Source: Prevotellaceae bacterium UBA2718 (GTDB lineage Bacteria; Bacteroidota; Bacteroidia; Bacteroidales; Bacteroidaceae). From it: a stretch of DNA of 8,093 nucleotides. The notes under the pieces were generated by a model, which was given only the letters and a program-made list of their open reading frames with translations, made no database searches and was not told the DNA's origin. Where the stretch lies: assembly GCA_002353975.1 (NCBI GenBank), contig DEKQ01000152.1, positions 1,636 to 9,728 on the forward strand, in the 5' to 3' direction. Below are positions 1 through 5,837 of the stretch, in pieces; the first letter of the stretch is position 1, and each line of letters opens with the position of its first letter. The translations under genes were made by a program, and so were the position numbers.

Positions 1-3000
1 CCTGGCAGTCAGCAACGGTAGTACCTGCTGGCAGACCGTAAACGTCGAATGTACGTGTGCCGCGTGCGCAGTTCACCCAAACGGTGAATGTAGCCTTGAA
101 GTCATCGTCAGGCTGCAGGTTGCTCAGGTCAAACTCAGCGTAAGCCTGTGCGAACCATGATGTGCCTGCACCCCAGTTGTTGTAGTAGTGCTCCTCTTCG
201 TCAACGAAGATACCCTCTGGGTTAGCACCGCCCTGTACGCTCCATGTGGTTGTCAGCGGAGTGGTGTAGTCGCGAGCCCCGTTGCCCACCTTAACGCGTA
301 CCTTAGCCTCTATGCCAGCGCCGGCAGAGACGGTGATGGTAGCAAATCCATCAGCTACGGCAGTGATCACGCCGGTCTCGTCAACAGTTGCCACGCTCTC
401 GTCAGAAGAGGTGAATGTAACCTCTACAGAAGGTGCAATAGACTCTGGAGTGATGATAAAGCCGATAGTCTTCTGCTCGCCTACCTCCAGCTCTACGTTC
501 TCCTCATCAACCTCGATGCCGTCGATGAATGCTGAGGTGAAGTCGCTGTTGAAGTGTATCTTTGCTGTCTCAGGCAGCTTAGCGTTCTCCAGGTTCTTCA
601 GAGCATTCCACTGCTCCTCGCTGCCGCCGAAGAATACGTCCTCGATGGCTGTGCCGAAGAAGCTGTAGTAGCCTATGTCAGTCAGAGTAGAAGGCAGGAA
701 TACCTTCTTCATGTACTTATTGCCGTGGAAGATGCGGTCGCGCATCACCTCTACGCCCTCCATGAGGAATGCAGACTCCAGTCCGTCCTCAGGCAGCTCC
801 TCGTATGCATTGTGGGTGTTGCTGTACTGCAGTGCACGGTGGTCGATGGTCTTAACGGTGCCTGGGATCACGATGCTCTTCAGGTTGCTGCCGATGAAGG
901 CCTCATATCTGATGAACGATACCGGTACCATGCGTCCGTTGCTCTCTATGTGTGAAGCTAGATAGAGGGTGTCGCCGTCCATTGGGTGATAGTAACCCAT
1001 CACCTCAGCGGTGCCGTCCTCCAGCTCGTCGAACACGAGGCGGTCGAGTACCAGACCCTTATCAACTGTCAGCTTCAGCTGTGCGCTGTAGTCAGTGCCG
1101 TGGCTCTCATTCTCAGTCCATGTAGCGGTGATGGTTGTCTCACCCTCAGCGATAGCGGTTACGTAACCAGTGTTAGCGTCAACGGTAGCTACCTCTGGGT
1201 TAGAAGATGTCCATGTAGCAGTCTTGAACGAAGCGTCAGAAGGAGTATATGTCACCTTCAGCGTGCGGCTGTTGCCCTGAGCGATGCGCTGCTCTGATGG
1301 CTCAAATGACATTGCAGTAACCTCGATGTCCTCCTCATAGAGCACGTTGATGGTCTTCTTAGTCTTGTCAACGGTGATCTCATATATATAGGTAGGTATC
1401 TTGGTAGCTGTCACGCTGCCCTGAGGCTGCAGCAGAGAAGTGTTCTGCATCTGGTCATAGCCAGCCTTTGTGGTAACGCTGAGCACATCCTTTGCAGATG
1501 CATCCTCGCCTACGAATACCTGTGCCTCTGAAGGAGCACCGGTGATGGTAACGGCAAACTCAGCAGGAGCAATGGTCAGCTCATACTCACCGCTTGGCTC
1601 ACCAGGTGCACCGTTCTTGGCTATCACCTTAACTTTACCTGCCTTGAGAGGAGTCAGGTCGCCGCTCTTCTCGTCAATAGTAGCAACAGACTCGTCCTCA
1701 ACAGACCATTTCACGCTCTTCAAGGTAGCAGTGGCAGGAGAGACAGTAGCCTTCATTGTAGTGGTTGCACCAATCGTAGCCTCTGCCTCGCTGATGGTGA
1801 TACCGTCAGCAGCTACATAGCCGTCAGCCTCCCAGATTTCCTTGGTCTTCTGGATGTAGATATAATCAAGACCGTTATTTGCGCTTCCAACGCCATTGAA
1901 AATAACATCAACGTCATCAGCCACCGCAATGTTCTCAAATGACTTGTTATTCTGGTTTACGGCTCCTGTAGCAAACTCCAGAGTCTGGTCGCCTACAGTG
2001 AATTTTGCAGTGTGATGATCATTGCTGCTGTTGTCATATTCGCCAACTGCTATGGTATAAACGCCCATAGGAATGTTGGTAATAGTAACTGGTGATGCTG
2101 ATGTACCTGCTGCACTGTTAGAGCAACGAACACCTACATTATTACCGCTACAAGCAGACATACCCTCTATGTTCTCACCCTCTGAATAGTATATCACATT
2201 GTCAGCCTTCTTTGAAGCAGTTATAACAACTTCCTTATTGTCCTGGTCGAGATTAAATGTGATATTATACTGCTTCTTGCTGTCATTGTACCTCTGATTC
2301 TCATAGAGAGTTGTTCCGTCAAGAGAGAACTGAGGATAAGCAGCAGTTACATTATCATTCTCGAAAGAAGACCCGCTGGCAAGCTTGCTTCCAAAGCTAT
2401 TTACAACAGTATATGTAAATTTAGGCATCTCACGAACAGTTACCGTCACAACAGTCTTGCCATCTGCTCCAACAGTTTTGCCCTGAGCATCATCAGATAC
2501 ATAGCCGTACTTCTTGCTACCGTCTTCGCTATAGAAGTCAACCTTATCAGAGTCAGTCAGCTTTATGGCACTGCCTGATAATCCTGCTCCGTTAACTACC
2601 TTTACTGTATTGCCATCTTGATCTACATATTTTACTGCATAGTCTTTGATGTCCAACTTCAGGTCACCGACAGTCAGCTTCAGGTTCTGAATGGCAACAG
2701 ATCCACAAGAGCCTGGACGTAAGCCTATAGAAGCCGGAGTACAGTTCATGTCGCTAACCTTAGCATACTGTACTAACGATGTCTTGCTGCCGCCAGCACC
2801 GTATTGCTCGATATTAACCAACACGCCTCCACTGTATCCTATCACCGTGATGTGATGCCAGTAATTAATTGCAAGCACGCTACCTGTAGCTGCCGAAATA
2901 CGAGTACTTTTGTTACATGGATAACATGCAACGGAGCCTCCTATAGACAGTGAGAACGTATTACCCCAATTGGCAGCATCATCAATTGAGAAGAATGTAT

Positions 3001-3358
3001 TTCCATTAGAATCCACCAGCTTCGTCTGACCGGCCTTTTTATTACAGCCACTGTAACCAGCCCAGTCAAACTCCAGTGTCCACTGGCCATAGGTAGTCAC
3101 ATCCTGATCTGTAATGGTAGCCACCTTGAAACCGTTAGAGTTGTTTTCACCCCATACATTGAGGAATTTGGCTCCATTAATCGGGCTGTCATATTCGTAA
3201 TTGGCAGTACCCCTGTTGGAGTTTGAGCCGTCTGGTGTAAGACTGGGCGACGAAGCATCGCTAAATGGCAAATCAACCAAAACAACGTCAGCTGCAGCCC
3301 ATGCTCCGCTGCTGAATAACAACATCAGCAGCCCCAAAAGAGAAAAAATCTTTTTCAT
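1..3358 (-). CDS. Large secreted modular surface protein (Big_2 / BspA-like LRR_5), 3' end outside window
   Basis: The minus-strand frame starting at ATG 3358 stays open for 1119 codons and runs off the left edge. Residues 1-21 form a signal peptide (MKKIFSLLGLLMLLFSSGAWA), so the protein is exported. Residues about 45-230 look like a LamG/concanavalin-type beta sandwich (WTLEFDW, then NYWHHITVIGY). About 237-385 are short beta modules of a kind seen in Bacteroidales secreted proteins. About 387-501 resemble a carbohydrate-binding jelly roll ending in GLDYIYIQKT. Three Big_2 (bacterial Ig-like) domains follow at about 518-594, 680-765 and 944-1025, each with a W/F-(T)-S-x-(D/N)-x-x-VAT(I/V)D signature. 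Between the second and third lies a BspA-like LRR_5 block (about 786-935; IPGTVKTID, LPSTLTDIG, GGSEEQW). The last visible part (AYAEFDLSNLQ, FTVWVN) resembles a DNRLRE-like beta domain. A role in adhesion or glycan binding is inferred. The N-terminal half is visibly more AT-rich than the C-terminal half. The C-terminal anchoring or sorting signal is not visible. Confidence 0.93.
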   Translation of the reverse strand, partial: MKKIFSLLGLLMLLFSSGAWAAADVVLVDLPFSDASSPSLTPDGSNSNRGTANYEYDSPINGAKFLNVWGENNSNGFKVATITDQDVTTYGQWTLEFDWAGYSGCNKKAGQTKLVDSNGNTFFSIDDAANWGNTFSLSIGGSVACYPCNKSTRISAATGSVLAINYWHHITVIGYSGGVLVNIEQYGAGGSKTSLVQYAKVSDMNCTPASIGLRPGSCGSVAIQNLKLTVGDLKLDIKDYAVKYVDQDGNTVKVVNGAGLSGSAIKLTDSDKVDFYSEDGSKKYGYVSDDAQGKTVGADGKTVVTVTVREMPKFTYTVVNSFGSKLASGSSFENDNVTAAYPQFSLDGTTLYENQRYNDSKKQYNITFNLDQDNKEVVITASKKADNVIYYSEGENIEGMSACSGNNVGVRCSNSAAGTSASPVTITNIPMGVYTIAVGEYDNSSNDHHTAKFTVGDQTLEFATGAVNQNNKSFENIAVADDVDVIFNGVGSANNGLDYIYIQKTKEIWEADGYVAADGITISEAEATIGATTTMKATVSPATATLKSVKWSVEDESVATIDEKSGDLTPLKAGKVKVIAKNGAPGEPSGEYELTIAPAEFAVTITGAPSEAQVFVGEDASAKDVLSVTTKAGYDQMQNTSLLQPQGSVTATKIPTYIYEITVDKTKKTINVLYEEDIEVTAMSFEPSEQRIAQGNSRTLKVTYTPSDASFKTATWTSSNPEVATVDANTGYVTAIAEGETTITATWTENESHGTDYSAQLKLTVDKGLVLDRLVFDELEDGTAEVMGYYHPMDGDTLYLASHIESNGRMVPVSFIRYEAFIGSNLKSIVIPGTVKTIDHRALQYSNTHNAYEELPEDGLESAFLMEGVEVMRDRIFHGNKYMKKVFLPSTLTDIGYYSFFGTAIEDVFFGGSEEQWNALKNLENAKLPETAKIHFNSDFTSAFIDGIEVDEENVELEVGEQKTIGFIITPESIAPSVEVTFTSSDESVATVDETGVITAVADGFATITVSAGAGIEAKVRVKVGNGARDYTTPLTTTWSVQGGANPEGIFVDEEEHYYNNWGAGTSWFAQAYAEFDLSNLQPDDDFKATFTVWVNCARGTRTFDVYGLPAGTTVADCQ

Positions 3359-3434
3359 AAGCTTTTTGTTTTTTGTTTGTTAGTTAAGTTAATTAAAATG
3401 TTAATAGTTTATTTTGTTGTTTTTATTTGTTTTT
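3356..3434 (-). repeat. AT-rich leader, copy A (before the surface-protein gene)
   Basis: This leader aligns with the one at 3732-3796. Read on the plus strand, both begin cataagc followed by a T-run, then share agttaattaa (gttaattaa with flanking tag/taa) and end in gttgtttttat-(a)ttgttttt. Copy A carries extra bases in the middle and after the T-run. On the coding strand it is A-rich and lacks a Shine-Dalgarno site, as is usual in Bacteroidetes. It overlaps the last codons of the upstream small gene. Confidence 0.65.
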
Positions 3435-3734
3435 GGGGTTATTATTCACCAGGTAATTTGGCTCGCGCCTTACATCCCAGAAGTCATATACCTTTATATG
3501 GTCATCAATAACCCAAGCATATACCTCCATCTCTTCACGTGAGAAGATTTCGTCCAATTCGCGGAACATCTCTTCACTCTCCTGCCCCAAGCCATCGGCA
3601 GCCTCACGTTCAGCCTGAGCTATGCGGCTATGCAGTTCATCTATCGTATAGGGAATAGTATATCCCCCTAACTCCTGCTTATGCTGCAGGGCTGTCTTGA
3701 AACGCTCCATCGCCGTCACTTCCCTTTCATTCAT
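3423..3734 (-). CDS. Small hypothetical protein, 103 aa
   Basis: I do not recognise this protein. It is a small, charged, probably mostly helical cytoplasmic protein without a signal peptide or membrane segment. An acidic middle (about residues 35-68, rich in E, D and R) is followed by an aromatic stretch (VYAWVIDDHIKVYDFWDV) and a polar tail ending PKNK. An in-frame ATG lies two codons upstream at 3740. I prefer 3734 because the leader aligns with that of the downstream gene so that the shared string GCTTATG places both start codons at the same point. The gene ends 64 bp before the large surface-protein gene on the same strand. A promoter is visible only upstream of this gene, so co-transcription is likely. 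Its last few codons lie inside the downstream copy of the duplicated leader. Coherent composition, a good promoter and a plausible start support a real gene, but no function can be assigned. Confidence 0.7.
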   Translation of the reverse strand: MNEREVTAMERFKTALQHKQELGGYTIPYTIDELHSRIAQAEREAADGLGQESEEMFRELDEIFSREEMEVYAWVIDDHIKVYDFWDVRREPNYLVNNNPKNK

Positions 3735-3796
3735 AAGCATTTTTGTCTGGTAGTAAAGTTAATTAATTATTGTTTAGTTGTTTTTATATTGTTTTT
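3732..3796 (-). repeat. AT-rich leader, copy B (before the small gene)
   Basis: This is the shorter partner of the leader at 3356-3434, lying between a predicted transcription start near 3827 and the start codon at 3734. The alignment runs through the start codon (GCTTATG in both), which is why I chose the second ATG as the start of the small gene. Confidence 0.65.
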
Positions 3797-3833
3797 CCTC
3801 TCGCATTCCTTATATATAATACGCATTTCGCGA

Positions 3834-3865
3834 CAAAATTACAACTTACTTTTGAATTATGCAAG
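3834..3865 (-). promoter_or_regulatory. Bacteroidetes-type promoter for the minus-strand pair
   Basis: On the minus strand, CTTG (3865-3862) is followed by a 20-nt spacer and TAATTTTG (3841-3834), matching the Bacteroidetes -7 consensus TAnnTTTG with a near-match to the -33 TTTG. Transcription would start near 3827, leaving a leader of about 90 nt before the small gene. No equivalent is visible in the 64-bp gap before the large gene. Confidence 0.6.
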
Positions 3866-3957
3866 AAAAAATGCAAAAATATGTTATAACCCCTACACTT
3901 AAAGCCCCCAGACAGCAGAAATATAACCAAAAAACACCCTGAACAGAGAGTTTTTGC

Positions 3958-3988
3958 TTGCCCGTCTCAACGGAAAGCTGTAACTTTG
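3958..3988 (+). promoter_or_regulatory. Bacteroidetes-type promoter for the RAYT gene
   Basis: TTG (3958-3960), a 20-nt spacer and TAACTTTG (3981-3988) match TTTG-N19-21-TAnnTTTG. The predicted start is near 3995, giving a short leader of about 25 nt before ATG 4020. It is divergent from the promoter at 3834-3865. The stretch 3866-3957 between them shows nothing further that I can name. Confidence 0.65.
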
Positions 3989-4019
3989 CATACACACAGC
4001 TTTTATCACTGTCACTATC

Positions 4020-5168
4020 ATGAGAAAAAGAGACGAAGCCCTGTCAAAGGGCATTACACCCAATGACACCGTCAGCAGTATGCAGCGGCGCTCATCCTGG
4101 CATGACTACTCAGCCGTGGGGACGTATATGCTCACGCTGACCGTTGCGGGACGGCGCCCGCTGTTGGGCACGCTGACCAGCAGCGACCCACCTGACGCAG
4201 ACAGCGCCCGTATCGCCCTCTCTGCACTGGGACGGCAAATCCTCACCGAGGAGATAGCTAAGATACATCACTTCTACCCCATGGTGGAGGTGTGGAAGAC
4301 ATGCATCATGCCTGATCATATCCACATGATAGTGAGGGTCTCGGCTCCTATGGGCAAGGGGAAGCACCTGGGGCAGGTCATCAGCGGCTTCAAGGCCGGC
4401 TGCAGCCGCGCCTGGTGGGCGCTAAGCCCGGACTTACCCTGCGGAGAACCGCAGGGCACGGTAGCTAAAACACCAACAGCAGGAGCAGCAAAGGAAGCAA
4501 CAGCAGGACCGGCAAGAGAAGCAACAGCAGAAGCAGCAAGGGGAGTTACCGTGCCCTGCGGTTCTCCGCAGGGTCAGAAGGTAGTAACGGCGGTGCCCTC
4601 TCATCCCCTGCGCCCTCTGCTCTTTGAAAGGGGCTACAACGACAAGATCCTCCTCCGTCCTGACCAGTTGGAGAACTGGAAGCATTACCTTGACGATAAC
4701 CCGCGACGGCTGTTGCTCAAGCGCCGTCATCCGGACCTCTTCCTCACCATCAGGGACATCAACATCGCGGGGCGCAACTGCCAGATGATAGGCAACCGCT
4801 TTCTCCTCAACATCCCTGACAAACATCCAGTCATCGTGCACCGTGCTTACAACGACTCTGAATACGAGGCGCTGAAGGCGCAGTGGCTTGCTGCGGGAGA
4901 GGCTGGCGCCGTCCTCGTCAGTGCCGCCATAGCACAGAGGGAAAAAGAGGTGATGCGAACAGCCATGGACCGCGGATACAGCATCATACTGCTCAGGGAG
5001 AACGGCTTCCCCGAGCTCTACAAGCCATCAGGCGAGGCCTTCGATGCCTGCGCTGACGGTCGCCTGCTGCAGATATGCCCCTGGCGATACCACTCACAGC
5101 AGACAGTCATCTCCCGCTCGCAGTGCCTGCAGCTGAACCATCTGGCAGAGGACATAGCGAAAATGTAA
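4020..5168 (+). CDS. REP-associated Y1/HUH tyrosine transposase (RAYT) with extra C-terminal domain
   Basis: This 382-aa protein has a Y1 (IS200-like, TnpA_REP) nuclease core. A beta strand lies at about 32-52 (GTYMLTLTVAGRRPLLGTL). The HUH motif is H100-I-H102 within MPDHIHMIV. The likely catalytic tyrosine is Y206 in FERGYNDKILL, followed by a helix ending LDDNPRRLLL. Proteins of this family nick and join single-stranded DNA at palindromic REP sites. Between the HUH helix and the tyrosine, residues 140-185 are an insert coded by two inverted REP palindromes and an Ala-rich repeat; without it the HUH-to-Tyr spacing looks normal for RAYTs. Residues about 240-382 are extra. The pattern GAVLVSAAIAQREKEV, YSIILLRENG, CADGRLLQICPW and SRSQCLQLNHLA suggests a DprA/SLOG-like Rossmann domain, which is inference. 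No terminal inverted repeats or target duplications are seen around the gene, so it looks like a resident single-copy RAYT rather than an insertion sequence. The start follows a good promoter closely. Confidence 0.88.
   Translation: MRKRDEALSKGITPNDTVSSMQRRSSWHDYSAVGTYMLTLTVAGRRPLLGTLTSSDPPDADSARIALSALGRQILTEEIAKIHHFYPMVEVWKTCIMPDHIHMIVRVSAPMGKGKHLGQVISGFKAGCSRAWWALSPDLPCGEPQGTVAKTPTAGAAKEATAGPAREATAEAARGVTVPCGSPQGQKVVTAVPSHPLRPLLFERGYNDKILLRPDQLENWKHYLDDNPRRLLLKRRHPDLFLTIRDINIAGRNCQMIGNRFLLNIPDKHPVIVHRAYNDSEYEALKAQWLAAGEAGAVLVSAAIAQREKEVMRTAMDRGYSIILLRENGFPELYKPSGEAFDACADGRLLQICPWRYHSQQTVISRSQCLQLNHLAEDIAKM
4436..4574. repeat. REPIN-like pair of inverted REP elements inside the RAYT coding sequence
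   Basis: The arms 4436-4466 and 4544-4574 are reverse complements over 31 bp with one mismatch (at 4464). Each arm contains a 20-nt palindrome, 4437-4456 and 4554-4573, with an 8-bp perfect stem CCCTGCGG/CCGCAGGG and a 4-nt loop (AGAA, or TTCT in the other orientation). A conserved tail (CACGGTA plus CT) lies on the inner side. The 77-nt space between the arms is Ala-rich coding sequence. The left arm encodes PCGEPQG, the right arm PCGSPQG. The orientation and spacing resemble a REPIN, the usual mobile unit of RAYT/REP systems, but placed within the transposase gene itself. Confidence 0.85.
4476..4547 (+). repeat. Three 24-nt tandem repeats in the RAYT insert
   Basis: The units at 4476-4499, 4500-4523 and 4524-4547 each begin ACAGCAG and have a CAGCAA/CGGCAA-like centre. 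They encode TAGAAKEA, TAGPAREA and TAEAARGV, an Ala-rich and probably helical linker. The third unit is the most diverged and runs into the right REP arm. Confidence 0.75.
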
Positions 5169-5187
5169 AAACATTCCCCCTCTTTCA

Positions 5188-5196
5188 TTTTCCACA
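5188..5196 (+). other. DnaA-box-like nonamer TTTTCCACA
   Basis: It matches the TTWTNCACA DnaA-box consensus. It is 20 bp past the RAYT stop and also forms one arm of an inverted repeat with GTGGAAAA at 5269-5276, so it may simply be part of that structure. Confidence 0.25.
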
Positions 5197-5316
5197 CCAC
5201 TCTATTCTTTCTATTTTCTCTTTTCTAAATTGAAAAAAATAAAGAATAAGAAGAAGTGACGTTGAAAAGTGGAAAACATATTCCATGAAAGATGAAAATA
5301 ACCCCTCTCGATACCC

Positions 5317-5404
5317 GAAGTAAAATACCTGCTATTACCATGTAAAAGACCTACTATCAGGAGGTAATAAACCTACTATTACCGAGTAAAAGACCTACTA
5401 TTAC
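5317..5404. repeat. Four 22-nt tandem repeats
   Basis: The units are 5317-5338, 5339-5360, 5361-5382 and 5383-5404, directly abutting with no spacers. Each has GTAAAA(G/T)- or GTAATAA-like sequence followed by ACCT(A/G)CTAT(T/C)A(C/G). The GTAA and TTAC ends of a unit are complementary, so each could form a small hairpin. Divergence between units (one to several changes) suggests an old array. Function unknown. Confidence 0.85.
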
Positions 5405-5471
5405 AATGCCCACGTTTTGCCCCATTTCATCGGTGGAAAATGTGTTTTAAGCCACAGAAAAACATTATCTG

Positions 5472-5480
5472 TTGTCCACA
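5472..5480 (+). other. DnaA-box-like nonamer TTGTCCACA
   Basis: It differs from the strict TTATCCACA box at one position. It lies 65 bp upstream of the perfect box at 5545-5553. Confidence 0.25.
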
Positions 5481-5544
5481 GACTGAGAGATCATGCCGTT
5501 ACAGTGAGGATAACCGGCGGTTTGTGAATGAAGTATTGATGAGG

Positions 5545-5553
5545 TTATCCACA
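5545..5553 (+). other. Consensus DnaA box TTATCCACA
   Basis: It is a perfect match to the strong DnaA box. With 5472-5480, 5188-5196 and one-off sites on the minus strand (5268-5276 and 5505-5513) it makes a loose group in an AT-rich intergenic region. A single perfect match can occur by chance. Confidence 0.35.
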
Positions 5554-5582
5554 GGGTTATGAACAAAATAAAGGGCAAGAAA

Positions 5583-5614
5583 TTTGGTGGAATGAAATGA
5601 AAAGCGTAAATTTG
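5583..5614 (+). promoter_or_regulatory. Consensus Bacteroidetes promoter for the phosphatase gene
   Basis: TTTG (5583-5586), a 20-nt spacer and TAAATTTG (5607-5614) fit the consensus fully. The predicted start near 5621 would leave a leader of about 215 nt containing the GTAATT repeats and the 23-nt direct repeat. No better promoter is visible closer to the gene. Confidence 0.6.
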
Positions 5615-5767
5615 CGGTCAGGAAAGAAATTAATGGGGGTTGAAAGAAATTGGAATAATAGGAATAATTTTCCCTGCGGACTGAAAAGTAAGGACAGAAA
5701 TTTACGTAATTACCGTAATTATCCATGCGGATAGAGGAAGTATTTGCTCGGAATGTGGAGGAGATAA

Positions 5768-5822
5768 TTAGTGAAATTAGTGTAATTCGTTGTAGAAACT
5801 TAGTGAAATTAGTGTAATTCGT
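5768..5822. repeat. 23-nt exact direct repeat before the phosphatase gene
   Basis: The segments 5768-5790 and 5800-5822 are identical over 23 nt, starting TTAGTGAAATTAG and ending TAATTCGT, at a 32-bp period. The second copy ends 15 bp before the start codon, inside the predicted leader. Within each copy TTAGTG also occurs twice. It could be a regulatory site or an intergenic repeat family. Confidence 0.85.
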
Positions 5823-5837
5823 AGTATAAATAAAAAT

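Larger units (their letters stand above)
5169..5837. other. Repeat-rich 669-bp intergenic region
   Basis: I find no credible gene here. From left to right it holds an AT-rich imperfect inverted repeat (TTTTCCAC 5188-5195 with GTGGAAAA 5269-5276; TATTCTTT 5203-5210 with AAAGAATA 5241-5248), possibly a weak terminator for the RAYT gene. Next are four 22-nt tandem repeats (5317-5404), DnaA-box-like nonamers, a consensus promoter (5583-5614), a lone REP half-site CCCTGCGGA (5672-5680), short GTAATTA(C/T) repeats near 5704-5722, and a 23-nt direct repeat just before the phosphatase gene. Confidence 0.7.

Noticed and set aside
188..1820. Several plus-strand open frames of about 100-130 codons
   Set aside because: All are antisense to the long minus-strand surface-protein frame, whose signal peptide and Big_2/LRR_5 motifs show it is the real gene.
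4434..4841. 135-codon minus-strand frame with Cys-rich stretches
   Set aside because: It is antisense to the RAYT gene. Its Cys/Ser-rich part is just the reverse of the 24-nt tandem repeat.
4020..5168. Complete insertion sequence around the transposase
   Set aside because: No terminal inverted repeats or target-site duplications are visible at the gene flanks. The inverted repeats lie inside the coding region, which fits a resident RAYT better.
5317..5404. CRISPR array
   Set aside because: The 22-nt units abut without spacers and diverge from one another, and no cas-like gene is present.
5499..5726. 75-codon minus-strand frame in the intergenic region
   Set aside because: It overlaps the consensus plus-strand promoter and repeat DNA, has AT-driven composition (F, N, S, Y) and no promoter or recognisable motif.
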